A program made the position numbers and the translations under genes. From an uncultured Rhodospirillales bacterium (GTDB lineage Bacteria > Pseudomonadota > Alphaproteobacteria > Rhodospirillales > UBA2165): a DNA stretch of 64,000 nt. A model generated the notes under the pieces. The model was not told the origin of the DNA and made no database searches. It saw nothing but the letters and a program-made list of their open reading frames with translations. Location: NCBI GenBank assembly GCA_913055735.1, contig CAJXKD010000001.1, positions 2,328,281 through 2,392,280 on the forward strand, read 5' to 3'. Below, piece by piece: positions 46,001-55,749 of this stretch (its first letter is position 1; each line of letters opens with the position of its first letter).

Positions 46001-46342
46001 ACGATCGACTTGGCGGGAACCATCGTGCCCGCCTACGCCATCAACAGTTTATTGGGCCGGTTGCCGGTGGTCGGTCAGGTGTTTACGGGTGGCGAAAAAG
46101 GTGGTGGCGTGTTCGCGGCCAATTACACGCTGCGCGGACCGTTGGCGGACCCAGTGCCTGCCTATAATCCCTTGTCCGCTTTGGCGCCCGGTTTCCTACG
46201 CAACCTGTTCGGTGTCTTCGACGGGGCCGACGGGGGCAAAGAGCCGGCCAAGTCGCCTGCGCCGGCACCCTCAGGACCGCCGCCGATACAGGCGCCACCG
46301 GCGTCGCCGCCGGTTCAATCGGCGCCGCTGCAATCCAACTAA
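43025..46342 (+). CDS. AsmA-like/DUF3971 envelope protein (YhdP-type)
   Basis: 1105 residues. One N-terminal membrane anchor, LIQLIGGLTVGLVLLLVFGF, then a very long beta-rich periplasmic region. The DUF3971 part occupies roughly the first half, and an AsmA-like C-terminal domain is marked by LSLGFTATGTIDTNVSTIDL and IVPAYAINSLLGRLPVVGQV near residue 980-1020. The chain ends in a Pro-rich tail. YhdP and related AsmA proteins are lipid-transfer bridges between the two membranes; that role is inferred from family. Start GTG at 43025. No partner gene beside it. Confidence 0.88.
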   Translation: MIIRTFRGLIQLIGGLTVGLVLLLVFGFWRLSSGPIPLDFMTPYLENALKSEDGEFAIKLKTTRLAWDSEDRALQIRLLGATAIGESGEVLAEVPELVATLAGQALLKGQLAPRSITVMGPSLTSIRRADGSLTFDLPKDTRPQSTFMSVLLERLISPDKVTGPLAYLDRIRIEDGLLTIEDLMTGTVWSSSNADIELIRSDGMIFGRADLDIRFEDQDTAFSLTGEYAIATGKLSLDVGFADLNPRAFSTIFPAINLAESLDAPVTGTVSAEIMADGTVPSAEFSLSSEDGNLRLADPIAMTTPFKSAVLRGYFDQQRATMTVEELAIQFDEGTKVNVPAPIAHAFPVRSISLAGRYFRNFERLDLSHLTFDLGGPSATFVGSMQDIGGGIGFEINGLASDMPVDRASEYWPASIAADPRTFILRNIKGGMVPSASVRVIGTWDRNDNVDLTALTGEIEVRGTSVDYVTGMPKAMNVDGTATFNKSQFNIQVTRGEAGGVILREGRVLFTDLEKVDQFADIELLVGGSMRAGLAVANHPPLEFAKELEIEPETVQGEFDAALKLNFIAEKDLTMDGVKIEARATLRDLSVPGVAFRSEVTDGDFELTANQDRLEMRGTAKIDTVTTEIDWRMDFDETNPIESRFNLVSELNDTQRARLMGLEGAPFSPEFMTGPAKVNATVERFRDGRGRVSADFVLDEMALAIPHFGWAKKPGVAATAHIAADLTNHAVTGIPAFSVSGAGLTVRGSAVFDGTTPSKIMLDKFAFGGTDVAGVIIPQAQGWDMDLRGPKLDFNPWLEEESVEQEDARPARPITLSLNVDRVQLDKGQYVKNVSGALFYDGLLWKKIDLRANLDGGQPIHLDMRPENGRRLVKMTSEDAGAALRALGYYQNMVGGKLDLQGTYEDGLPGRPLKGTVRVSNFRVVKAPLMARVLSLAALTGFLEALTGEGLSFTTLEAPYTYRSGVISLTDAKASGLSLGFTATGTIDTNVSTIDLAGTIVPAYAINSLLGRLPVVGQVFTGGEKGGGVFAANYTLRGPLADPVPAYNPLSALAPGFLRNLFGVFDGADGGKEPAKSPAPAPSGPPPIQAPPASPPVQSAPLQSN

Positions 46343-46352
46343 ACGACTGATA

Positions 46353-47609
46353 TCAGGCGGACGGCCGAACGAGCGCGTGGCGCTTCTTGCCCGCCGACAA
46401 TTTCACCACACCGTCCGCGTTGAGGTCCGCCGAAGACACCGCGTGCATCTCGTTGGCGACGGGGGCATCGTTGATGCGCGCGCCGCCGCCCTTGATGAGG
46501 CGCCGTGCTTCACTGTTGGAGGCGGCAAGACCTGCGCGTTTGAAAAGTTCGAACACGGGAATGCCGTTCGACAATTCGTCGCTCGTCACGGAAACGGTCG
46601 GCAAACCTTCAGCGCTGGCGCCTTCCTCGAAGGTGCGCCGCGCGGTTTCCGCCGCGTCGTTGGCCGCCGCGTCGCCATGACACATGCGGGTCACCTCCGT
46701 CGCGAGCAGTTTCTTGGCGTCGTTGAGTTCTGCGCCTTCCAGGGCTTCCAGGCGTGCGATCTCGTCCAGCGGCAGATCGGTGAACAGGCGTAGGAAGCGG
46801 CCGACGTCGGCGTCCTCCGTATTGCGCCAGTATTGCCAGAAGTCGTAAGGCGACAGCAGATCGGCGTCGAGCCACACGGCGCCTGCGGCGGTCTTGCCCA
46901 TCTTCGCGCCGGACGCGGTGGTCATCAGCGGCGAGGTGAGCCCAAAGAGGCTGCGGCCGTCGACGCGGCGGGCAAGCTCGATGCCGTTGACGATGTTGCC
47001 CCATTGATCTGAACCGCCCATTTGCATTTCGCAATCGTAGCGCTTGGCCAGTTCGAGGAAGTCGTAGGCCTGGAGGATCATGTAGTTGAACTCCAGGAAC
47101 GTCAGCGGTTGTTCACGTTCGAGGCGAAGTTTGACACTGTCGAAGGTCAGCATGCGGTTGATCGTGAAATGCGGACCATAATCCCGCAGAAAGCTGACGT
47201 AGTTGAGGTGGTCGAGCCAGTCGGCGTTGTCCGCCATGATGGCGTCCGTCGGGCCATCGCCGAAGGTCAGGTACTTTTCGAATACCTTACGGATGCCCGC
47301 CTTATTCTGCTCGATCTGTTCGACGGTCAGAAGCTTGCGGCTTTCGTCCTTGCCGCTGGGGTCGCCGACCTTGGTCGTGCCGCCGCCGATCAGAACGATC
47401 GGCCGATGGCCCGTCTTCTGCAGAAGGCGCAGCAGCATGACCACAACCAGCGAGCCGACATGCAAGCTCGACGCCGTGCAATCGAAGCCGATATAAGCGG
47501 TGACGACACCGTTGGCGGCGCGCTCATCGAGGGCCTCGACATCGGTGCATTGGTGGACAAACCCACGTTCATGCACGGCATTAACGAATTCGGACTTGAA
47601 GGAAGGCAT
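46353..47609 (-). CDS. tyrS: Tyrosyl-tRNA synthetase
   Basis: 418 residues, bacterial type. Class I motif as LHVGSL in [13 protein letters not shown], the KMSKS loop as [11 protein letters not shown], the tyrosine-binding YMILQAYDF and GGSDQWGNI, and a C-terminal S4 RNA-binding domain with [20 protein letters not shown]. Convergent with the AsmA-like gene (10-bp gap) and divergent from anmK. Confidence 0.97.
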   Translation of the reverse strand: MPSFKSEFVNAVHERGFVHQCTDVEALDERAANGVVTAYIGFDCTASSLHVGSLVVVMLLRLLQKTGHRPIVLIGGGTTKVGDPSGKDESRKLLTVEQIEQNKAGIRKVFEKYLTFGDGPTDAIMADNADWLDHLNYVSFLRDYGPHFTINRMLTFDSVKLRLEREQPLTFLEFNYMILQAYDFLELAKRYDCEMQMGGSDQWGNIVNGIELARRVDGRSLFGLTSPLMTTASGAKMGKTAAGAVWLDADLLSPYDFWQYWRNTEDADVGRFLRLFTDLPLDEIARLEALEGAELNDAKKLLATEVTRMCHGDAAANDAAETARRTFEEGASAEGLPTVSVTSDELSNGIPVFELFKRAGLAASNSEARRLIKGGGARINDAPVANEMHAVSSADLNADGVVKLSAGKKRHALVRPSA

Positions 47610-47746
47610 AATCTGGCCGCCGTCTGTGCAGGCCCAAACGGGCGATGCTGGGAAACGGCGCGTCGTTTATCATAATCGTCCCCCGGGTACAACGGGTGGC
47701 ACAGCGGCCTGGCCTGGAGATTTGGGCTGGGAGATAATAGACCTCT

Positions 47747-48853
47747 ATGACAGGTAAGACACGGACCAAGGGTATGCACACGGCAATCGGGTTGATGAGC
47801 GGCACGTCGATGGACGGCATCGATGCCGCTATCCTGCGGACGGACGGCCATCGTATCGAAGGATTCGGCACCAGCCTTTTCACCCCCTACGACGCCGAGT
47901 TCCGGCGGCGCCTCCGGGCGACCCTGGGCGGTAAGGGAGAGGTCGATGCGGTGGCGGCGGAATTGACCCGGCGCCACGCCGAGGCGGTATCGCGGCTATT
48001 GCAGGAAGCCGGCTTGGACCGCTCCGAAATCGATGTCATCGGTTTCCACGGCCAGACCATCGATCACGACCCCGACCATGGCCGAACCTGGCAGATCGGC
48101 GACGGTGACTTGTTGGCGCGCGCTGCTGGCGTGCCGGTGGTGAACGACTTCCGGTCAGAAGACATGGCCCATGGCGGGCAGGGGGCGCCGTTCGCCTCCC
48201 TGTATCATCAGGCGCTCTGTGCCGACTTGGAGAAGCCTGTCGCCATCCTCAATCTCGGTGGGGTCGCCAATGTGACCTGGATCGGCCCGGGCGGCGAGGA
48301 CGATATTCTGGCGTTCGATACCGGCCCGGCGAGCGCGCCCATCGACGATTGGGTTCTCGGGAAAACGGGGGCCGAAATGGACGAAGGGGGCCGCCTCGCG
48401 GCAAAGGGACAAGTGCATCGGGACGTGATCGATAAGGCGCTCGCGCACCCTTATCTCGCCAAACAGCCGCCCAAATCGTTGGATCGTAATGACTTCACCG
48501 CCGATCTTGTAGAGGGTCTCTCGATTGAGGACGGGGCGGCGACCTTGTCCGCGCTGGTGGCCGAAACCGTCGCGCGCGGAGCGGATTTCTTTCCGGCACC
48601 GGCCAAGCGTTGGCTGGTGACCGGGGGCGGACGTCATAACGACACCATCATGACCATGCTCCGCGCGCGGTTGGGCGCGCCCGTCGAGCCGGTCGAGGCC
48701 GTCGGTTGGGACGGCACCATGATCGAGGCCCAGGCCTTCGCTTTCCTGTCGGTCAGGTCAATGGAAGGGTTGCCGCTTAGCGTCCCGGGCACCACGGGTG
48801 TGCCGCGCCCTGTGACCGGCGGCCGGCTGCATAAGCCGAAGGGGTCGAATTAG
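47747..48853 (+). CDS. anmK: Anhydro-N-acetylmuramic acid kinase
   Basis: 368 residues. Phosphorylates and opens anhydroMurNAc in peptidoglycan recycling. Seen: IGLMSGTSMDGIDAAI phosphate loop, FHGQTIDHDP, FRSEDMAHGGQGAPF, LNLGGVANVTWI, FDTGPASAPIDDW and TGGGRHNDTIM. ATG at 47747 is the longest standard start; one 27 bp later is possible. 137 bp separates it from divergent tyrS. 3' end overlaps the convergent hydrolase by 4 bp. Confidence 0.96.
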   Translation: MTGKTRTKGMHTAIGLMSGTSMDGIDAAILRTDGHRIEGFGTSLFTPYDAEFRRRLRATLGGKGEVDAVAAELTRRHAEAVSRLLQEAGLDRSEIDVIGFHGQTIDHDPDHGRTWQIGDGDLLARAAGVPVVNDFRSEDMAHGGQGAPFASLYHQALCADLEKPVAILNLGGVANVTWIGPGGEDDILAFDTGPASAPIDDWVLGKTGAEMDEGGRLAAKGQVHRDVIDKALAHPYLAKQPPKSLDRNDFTADLVEGLSIEDGAATLSALVAETVARGADFFPAPAKRWLVTGGGRHNDTIMTMLRARLGAPVEPVEAVGWDGTMIEAQAFAFLSVRSMEGLPLSVPGTTGVPRPVTGGRLHKPKGSN

Positions 48854-49506
48854 GACTCGGCCTTCTCTGCGGAAAGGGCTTTGTCGAGATAGGCGCCAAC
48901 GCACGTCGACAGGTCGTCGAGCTTCTCCTGATAGAAGTGATCCGCGCCGGTGATCACGTTCAGGTCCACCGAAATATTCTTCTGATTGTCGAGCTTGGTC
49001 GCCAATTTGGAGACCGAATCCAAGGTGACCTGCTGATCTTTATCCCCTTGGACGATCAGTCCCGAAGAGGGGCAGGGGGCGAGGAAGGAGAAATCCTCGG
49101 TATTGGCCGGCGGCGAGACGGAAATAAAGCCCTCGATTTCGGGCCGGCGCATCATCAACTGCATGGCGATGAGCGCGCCGAAGGAATAGCCGCCGATCCA
49201 GCAGGCGGTGCTGCTTTGATTGATCTGCTGCATCCAATCGAAGGCATAGGCCGCATCGCTCAGCTCGCCGATGCCGCTGTCGAAGCGGCCCTGGCTTTTG
49301 CCGACCCCCCGGAAATTAAAGCGTAGGACCGAGAAGCCCCGCTCCGAGAAGGCATTGAATATGGTGTAGACGATACGGTTGTTCATCGTCCCACCATGCA
49401 GCGGGTGCGGGTGCAGGACGATAGCGATGGGCGCCGAGGGCACCTTGCTTTGGTGGTAACGGCCTTCCAGGCGGCCATCGGGTCCATTGAAAATAACTTC
49501 GGGCAT
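48850..49506 (-). CDS. Alpha/beta hydrolase (COG2945-like)
   Basis: 218 residues. Seen: VLHPHPLHGGTMNNRIVYT, an oxyanion-hole segment typical of the group, FNFRGVGKSQG, the nucleophile elbow GYSFGALIAMQ with the serine, QGDKDQQV for the acid and GADHFYQEK for the histidine. These enzymes are small serine hydrolases of unknown natural substrate. Stands alone, divergent from cysE across a 242-bp regulatory region. Confidence 0.88.
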   Translation of the reverse strand: MPEVIFNGPDGRLEGRYHQSKVPSAPIAIVLHPHPLHGGTMNNRIVYTIFNAFSERGFSVLRFNFRGVGKSQGRFDSGIGELSDAAYAFDWMQQINQSSTACWIGGYSFGALIAMQLMMRRPEIEGFISVSPPANTEDFSFLAPCPSSGLIVQGDKDQQVTLDSVSKLATKLDNQKNISVDLNVITGADHFYQEKLDDLSTCVGAYLDKALSAEKAES

Positions 49507-49550
49507 GGCAGTCGGGTTGTCTTCCCTGGGAGTTCATGGGACCAAAAACA

Positions 49551-49563
49551 CACTAAATTAGTG
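49551..49563. promoter_or_regulatory. Inverted repeat CACTAA-A-TTAGTG, possible operator
   Basis: A perfect six-base inverted repeat with a one-base centre, in an AT-rich stretch upstream of the cysE-suf promoter. More TTAG/CTAA words follow within 20 bp. Could bind a second regulator; no family assigned. Confidence 0.35.
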
Positions 49564-49599
49564 GGTTATTGGCTAATTTTAACCAGTTGTAAGTCGCAA

Positions 49600-49624
49600 A
49601 TAGTTGACTAATTTACTAAGACTA
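49600..49624 (+). promoter_or_regulatory. IscR type-1-like operator
   Basis: ATAGTTGACTAATTTACT matches the left two-thirds of the E. coli IscR type-1 consensus (ATASYYGACTRWWWYAGTC then a less conserved right end); the right half here is weak. A partial repeat of it, AATAGTTGACC, lies at 49624-49634 and forms the -35. An IscR-like protein is encoded 0.9 kb downstream in the same transcript, so feedback on the whole cluster is likely. Confidence 0.6.
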
Positions 49625-49628
49625 ATAG

Positions 49629-49657
49629 TTGACCGTTTTGCTACGGGTATATATACA
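49629..49657 (+). promoter_or_regulatory. Sigma70-type promoter of the cysE-suf cluster
   Basis: -35 TTGACC (49629-49634), exactly 17 bp, then -10 TATACA (49652-49657). It lies about 90 bp before the cysE ATG and abuts the IscR-like site. Best promoter match I found in the window. Confidence 0.75.
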
Positions 49658-49684
49658 GACAACCGGAGATTTGCCAGCCTTAGA

Positions 49685-49706
49685 GCCAAATTAGCGGAAA
49701 TTTGGC
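49685..49706 (+). promoter_or_regulatory. Leader hairpin upstream of cysE
   Basis: GCCAAATT pairs perfectly with AATTTGGC around a six-base loop AGCGGA, inside the predicted cysE leader and 42 bp before the start codon. No T-run follows, so it is not an intrinsic terminator; it may stabilise the mRNA or be a regulator half-site pair. Confidence 0.45.
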
Positions 49707-49748
49707 CCTGGGGCACGGGCTAAACCGGCGGGAGCGGATATTAGCACA

Positions 49749-50525
49749 ATGAAGCTGCGGTTTTTCAAGAGGCTTGGCGAGGATATCACCTCTTTTATGG
49801 AACGTGACCCGGCGGCCCGGTCGCGGATCGAGGTATTCCTTTGTTATCCGGGCTATCACGCGATCCTGTATTACCGCTTCTCGAACCTGGCCTGGCGCCA
49901 TGGCTGGCACCTGCTGGCCCGGTTCATCTCGAATTTCGCCAAGGTGCTGACAGGCATCGAGATCCATCCCGGCGCGACCATCGGCCATCGTCTGTTCATC
50001 GATCACGGCACCGGGGTGGTCGTTGGCGAGACCGCTGAGATCGGCGATGACGTCACCCTGTATCAGGGCGTCACGCTGGGTGGCACGTCGCTCGAGAAAG
50101 GCAAACGCCACCCGACGGTGAAGGACCGGGTGATTGTCGGGTCCGGCGCGCAGGTCCTGGGGCCGATCACGTTGGGTGAGGGCTCGCGCATCGGCGCCAA
50201 TGCGGTGGTGCTGAAGGATGTTCCGGCCGGCGCGACCATGGTCGGCATTCCGGCAAAGATGGTGATGAGCAAGGGCACCAAGCCGGAGCAGGAATTTACC
50301 GCCTACGGAACACCGACGGAGGATTTGCCCGATCCGGTGGCGCGCAGCTTCGAAAGTCTGCGCAACCAGATCGTCGAACTTACCGAACGCCTCGAGAAAC
50401 TCGAGGGGGAATCAGGAGAACGTCGGACAACCGGCGCGCCAAGTGGCCCAGACAGCAATGAAGAAGGCGAAACCGATGACGGCGGCGAGGACAAAAGCCA
50501 GCGCGCGTCATCCGGTCAAGCTTGA
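49749..50525 (+). CDS. cysE: Serine O-acetyltransferase
   Basis: 258 residues. Makes O-acetylserine, the first step of cysteine synthesis. N-terminal helices are short, as in the EpsC group; the left-handed beta-helix is seen in [33 protein letters not shown] with the catalytic His region, then [20 protein letters not shown]. The C-terminal 60 residues are an unusual charged tail rich in Glu, Asp, Gly and Ser. It is the first gene after the Fe-S promoter, which couples cysteine supply to the desulfurases that consume it. The next gene begins 41 bp later. Confidence 0.94.
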   Translation: MKLRFFKRLGEDITSFMERDPAARSRIEVFLCYPGYHAILYYRFSNLAWRHGWHLLARFISNFAKVLTGIEIHPGATIGHRLFIDHGTGVVVGETAEIGDDVTLYQGVTLGGTSLEKGKRHPTVKDRVIVGSGAQVLGPITLGEGSRIGANAVVLKDVPAGATMVGIPAKMVMSKGTKPEQEFTAYGTPTEDLPDPVARSFESLRNQIVELTERLEKLEGESGERRTTGAPSGPDSNEEGETDDGGEDKSQRASSGQA

Positions 50526-50566
50526 GTTTAGCCCAAAGTCATTTTGGGAACGAAAGGAGACAGGAC

Positions 50567-51076
50567 GTGAAATTAAGCACCAAAGGTCGATACGCCGTGA
50601 TGGCGATGGTCGATTTGGCGCGGCAAAGCCGGAACGGGGAGCCGGTGGCGCTGGCCGACATTGCGGAACGTCAGGATATCTCTTTGTCCTATCTGGAGCA
50701 GCTTTTCGGCAAACTGCGCAAAGGCGCGCAGGTGAAAAGCGTACGCGGTCCGGGCGGCGGGTATCTTCTCGCGCGCGATGCCTCCGACATGCGTATTTCC
50801 GATATCATTATGGCGGTCGACGAACCCATCAAGGCGACCCGCTGCACGCCGGGCTCCCCCGAAGGGTGTCGCACAGACCGCAGCCGTTGCCTGACCCACG
50901 ATCTGTGGGAGGAATTGGGCAATCAGATCTATCTGTATCTGAGTTCCATCTCCCTCGAAGACGTGATCGAGCACAAGGTTCTGGGAACCAGCGGCAATAT
51001 GCGGAACCCCGAAAGGGAGTTCCCGAAACGCGATTTGCCGAGCCCGGCGTCGCAGCCGATCCAGGCCGCGGAATAG
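50567..51076 (+). CDS. iscR: Rrf2-family Fe-S regulator, IscR-like
   Basis: 169 residues. Winged-helix DNA-binding domain: MKLSTKGRYAVMAMVDLA, then ISLSYLEQLFGKLRKGAQV and VRGPGGGYLLAR. Cys93, Cys101 and Cys108 with His111 match the three-Cys, one-His [2Fe-2S] ligands of IscR (E. coli Cys92, 98, 104, His107), though the cysteine spacings are wider. The holo-form should repress the cluster when Fe-S supply is adequate. The GTG at 50567 follows AAAGGAGACAGGAC; upstream frame extension overlaps cysE and is not used. The C-terminal tail is Pro-rich. Confidence 0.9.
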   Translation: MKLSTKGRYAVMAMVDLARQSRNGEPVALADIAERQDISLSYLEQLFGKLRKGAQVKSVRGPGGGYLLARDASDMRISDIIMAVDEPIKATRCTPGSPEGCRTDRSRCLTHDLWEELGNQIYLYLSSISLEDVIEHKVLGTSGNMRNPEREFPKRDLPSPASQPIQAAE

Positions 51077-51103
51077 AACGGCACAGCTTCTTACGGAACC
51101 GTG

Positions 51104-52246
51104 ATGACCGGCATGACTTACCTTGACTACAACGCGACTGCGCCTGTCCGGCCGGCTGTTGCCGACGCCGTGACGGTTGCGTTGCGTCAAACCGGTAATC
51201 CGTCTTCGGTACATCAGGCGGGGCGCGCGGCGCGCAAGACGATGGAAGACGCGCGGACACAAATTGCGCGTGCCGTGAACGCCGATCCACGCGGCATTGT
51301 CTTTACCAGCGGTGGCACCGAGGCCAACAACCTGGCGCTGCGGGGCTGTGGCCGGTCGCGCGTGGTGGTATCGGCCGTCGAGCATCCCTCTGTGTTGAGT
51401 GCGGTGGCCGATGCCGTTCAGTGCCCGGTCGATGGCAACGGGGTGATCGATCTGGCGGCACTGGAAGTGTTGCTCAAAGACGAGGGCGCGCAAACGGTGG
51501 TGTCGGTGATGGCGGCGAATAACGAAACCGGTGTCATCCAGCCGGTCGCCGAGGCGGCTGAGATCGCCCATCGTCACGGCGCCTTGTTCCATTGCGACGC
51601 GGTGCAGGCGTTCGGAAAGATCGACGTGGATATGGCGGCGATGGGCGCCGATATGATGGCCTTGTCGGCGCATAAGATCGGCGGGCCGCAAGGCGTGGGT
51701 GCCTTGGTGTTGGCCAATGATATCGAGATTGCGCCGCTTCTTCGCGGCGGCGGACAGGAACGCAGCCGCCGCGCGGGCACCGAGAATGTCGCCGGGATCG
51801 CAGGCTTTGGCGTTGCCGCCGAGCTCGCCGTCCAGGAACTGGCGCATATGTCCGCATTGGCCGGCATGCGGGATACGACGGAAAGACGTGTGCGTGATGG
51901 TGCGTCCGACGCGGTGATCTTCGGCGCCGATGTGGCACGTCTGCCCAATACGTTGTGCGTTGCCGTGCCTGATCTTGCCAGCGAAACCCAGGTGATCAAT
52001 CTGGATTTGGCCGGGGTGATGGTCAGTGCGGGTTCGGCCTGCTCGTCGGGCAAGGTGGAGCCGTCGCACGTGTTGAAGGCCATGGGCGCCGACAGCGATC
52101 TGGCGGCCTCGGCGGTCCGGGTGAGCTTGGGGTGGGACACGACGCAAGCCGATCTCGACCGTTTCGTTGGTGCATGGTCGGATATCTACAAACGGTCGCG
52201 GGCCAGGCGAGATCAAGTGGCAGATCCCGCGGCAAACGCGGCATGA
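51104..52246 (+). CDS. Cysteine desulfurase, NifS/IscS type (first copy)
   Basis: 380 residues, PLP-dependent. Mobilises sulfur from cysteine as a persulfide. Seen: TYLDYNATAPVRPAV, FTSGGTEANNLAL, ANNETGVIQPV, HCDAVQAFGKI, the PLP lysine in LSAHKIGGPQGVG, and the sulfur-carrying cysteine in GSACSSGKVEPSH. It is 7 bp upstream of a second IscS-type enzyme that is clearly related but divergent. Start ATG at 51104; another ATG at 51113 fits too. Whether both copies serve SufU is unknown. Confidence 0.9.
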   Translation: MTGMTYLDYNATAPVRPAVADAVTVALRQTGNPSSVHQAGRAARKTMEDARTQIARAVNADPRGIVFTSGGTEANNLALRGCGRSRVVVSAVEHPSVLSAVADAVQCPVDGNGVIDLAALEVLLKDEGAQTVVSVMAANNETGVIQPVAEAAEIAHRHGALFHCDAVQAFGKIDVDMAAMGADMMALSAHKIGGPQGVGALVLANDIEIAPLLRGGGQERSRRAGTENVAGIAGFGVAAELAVQELAHMSALAGMRDTTERRVRDGASDAVIFGADVARLPNTLCVAVPDLASETQVINLDLAGVMVSAGSACSSGKVEPSHVLKAMGADSDLAASAVRVSLGWDTTQADLDRFVGAWSDIYKRSRARRDQVADPAANAA

Positions 52247-52253
52247 GGATGCG

Positions 52254-53450
52254 ATGATGCAGAAACAGTCGCGGCCCATTTATCTCGACAATCAGGCGAC
52301 GACGCCGACGGATCCGCGCGTCGTCGACGCCATGTTGCCCTATTTCTCGGAGAAGTTCGGCAACCCCCATTCCGGCAGCCACGCGTTCGGTTGGGAAGCG
52401 GCAGATGCCGTCGAGAATGCCCGCGCACGGATTGCAGCGCTGATCGGCGCGGCGCCCGAAGAAATTTTGTTCACCTCGGGAGCGACCGAATCCAACAACA
52501 TCGCCATCAAAGGACTCGCGCGCGGAAGCCGGAACGGCCGCAAACATATTGTCACGTGCGTCACCGAACATCTGTGCGTCCTCAACTCCGCCCTCGATCT
52601 GGAAGACGAAGGCTTCGACGTAACCTATCTGCATGTGGACGGCGACGGTCTGATCGATCTCGATGAACTGCGCGCGGCGGTGACCGACAAGACATTGCTG
52701 GTGTCCATCATGGCCGTGCAGAACGAAGTCGGCGTCATCCAGCCCTTGGCCGAGATCGGCGCCATCTGCCGGACGGCCGGGGCGGCGTTTCACAGCGACG
52801 CGGCGCAAGGAGCGGGCAAGATTGTCCTCGACGTCAAGGCCATGAACATCGATCTATTGAGCGTGACGGGGCACAAGCTCTATGGCCCCATGGGCGTCGG
52901 CGCCTTGTATGTGCGCGGCGATGCGAATCTCCGGATCGAATCCTTGTTCAGTGGCGGCGGACAGGAAAAAGGCATCCGCCCGGGCACCGTTCCGGCCCCC
53001 CTGGCGGTCGGCTTCGGCGAGGCCTGCGCCCTGGCGGCGGTGGAAATGAATGAGGAAGCGGTCCGGCTCATGAACCTCCGGGACAAACTGCTTGACCGTC
53101 TGCGGGGCGATCTGGATGGTGTGCGCCTCAACGGGAGCGCGGAATGCCGCATTCCCGGCAATCTGAACATCAGCATCGAGGGCACGCGAGCCGACAAGTT
53201 GATGGCGGCTCTGCCAGACCTCGCGTTGTCGTCGGGCTCGGCCTGTTCGTCGGCGCATTCGGAATCGTCGCATGTGCTGCGTGGATTGGGGCTCACCGAC
53301 GACCAGGCGGAGAGCAGCCTGCGCATCGGCCTCGGCCGGTTTACGACCGAGGAAGAGATCGATTATGCGGCGGGCCGCTTGATCGAAGAGATTACGGTGT
53401 TGCGCCAGGGGTCGGTATCCGCATCGGAACCGGTTCGGGCAGCAGGCTAA
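52254..53450 (+). CDS. Cysteine desulfurase, IscS type (second copy)
   Basis: 398 residues. Opens [20 protein letters not shown], the typical IscS start, then [40 protein letters not shown] lysine in [15 protein letters not shown] and active cysteine in [20 protein letters not shown] at 52254 follows GAGGATGCG; the in-frame upstream codons overlap the first desulfurase. Length and loop match housekeeping IscS. It sits just before sufB. Confidence 0.94.
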   Translation: MMQKQSRPIYLDNQATTPTDPRVVDAMLPYFSEKFGNPHSGSHAFGWEAADAVENARARIAALIGAAPEEILFTSGATESNNIAIKGLARGSRNGRKHIVTCVTEHLCVLNSALDLEDEGFDVTYLHVDGDGLIDLDELRAAVTDKTLLVSIMAVQNEVGVIQPLAEIGAICRTAGAAFHSDAAQGAGKIVLDVKAMNIDLLSVTGHKLYGPMGVGALYVRGDANLRIESLFSGGGQEKGIRPGTVPAPLAVGFGEACALAAVEMNEEAVRLMNLRDKLLDRLRGDLDGVRLNGSAECRIPGNLNISIEGTRADKLMAALPDLALSSGSACSSAHSESSHVLRGLGLTDDQAESSLRIGLGRFTTEEEIDYAAGRLIEEITVLRQGSVSASEPVRAAG

Positions 53451-53452
53451 AA

Positions 53453-54940
<1,488 letters not shown>

Positions 54941-54987
54941 GCGGCCATAGAAAGCCGAAGAGATAAGAGAGAACGAAAGAAACGACC

Positions 54988-55737
54988 ATGCTTGAGATTA
55001 AAAACCTTCATGCGACCGTCGACGGCAAGGAAATCCTGCGCGGCGTCGACCTGACCATCGGCGACGGCGAGGTGCATGCCATCATGGGGCCCAACGGCTC
55101 CGGCAAATCGACGCTGTCTTATGTCATCGCCGGGCGCGACGGCTATGCAGTTACGGAAGGCTCGATCACTTTCAACGGTAAGAACCTGTTAGAGATGGAA
55201 GCCGACGAACGCGCCGGCGAGGGCCTGTTCCTCGCGTTCCAATATCCCGTGGAAATCCCCGGCGTTTCGACCATGAACTTCCTCAAGACGTCGCTGAACG
55301 CGGTGCGGAAATATCGCGGCGAGTCCGAGTTGGACGCCATGGATTTCCTCAAGTTCGTGCGCGCGCAGACCAAAGCCCTCGGCATCACCGAAGATATGTT
55401 GAAGCGCGCGGTCAATGTCGGCTTCTCGGGCGGCGAGAAGAAACGCAACGAAGTGCTGCAGATGGCGGTGCTGCGCCCGACCCTCGCGGTGCTGGACGAA
55501 ACCGATAGCGGCCTCGACGTCGATGCGCTGCGTATCGTCGGCGAAGGCGTCACCAGTCTGCGCGGTCCCGACCGCTCCATGCTGGTGATCACCCACTATC
55601 AGCGGCTGCTCGACTATATCGTGCCCGATGTCGTGCACGTGCTGGCGCAGGGGCGCATCGTCCGTTCCGGCGACAAGAGCCTGGCGCTGGAGCTGGAAGA
55701 AAAAGGCTATGCCGAGTTCACCTCGGCAGCGGCCTAA
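54988..55737 (+). CDS. sufC: Fe-S assembly ATPase SufC
   Basis: 249-residue ABC-type ATPase that drives SufBCD. Walker A is GPNGSGKSTLSYVI, the Q-loop FLAFQYPVEIPGV, the signature FSGGEKKRNEV, Walker B LAVLDETDSGLDVDAL and the switch ITHYQRLL. No membrane segments. 47 bp after sufB, 12 bp before sufD. Confidence 0.97.
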   Translation: MLEIKNLHATVDGKEILRGVDLTIGDGEVHAIMGPNGSGKSTLSYVIAGRDGYAVTEGSITFNGKNLLEMEADERAGEGLFLAFQYPVEIPGVSTMNFLKTSLNAVRKYRGESELDAMDFLKFVRAQTKALGITEDMLKRAVNVGFSGGEKKRNEVLQMAVLRPTLAVLDETDSGLDVDALRIVGEGVTSLRGPDRSMLVITHYQRLLDYIVPDVVHVLAQGRIVRSGDKSLALELEEKGYAEFTSAAA

Positions 55738-55749
55738 AACGGAGACGGA

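Noticed and set aside
50573..52279. 568-codon open frame antisense to the IscR-like and first desulfurase genes
   Set aside because: Same cause: long stop-free antisense frames are expected in GC-rich genes, and the product is low in hydrophobic core pattern.
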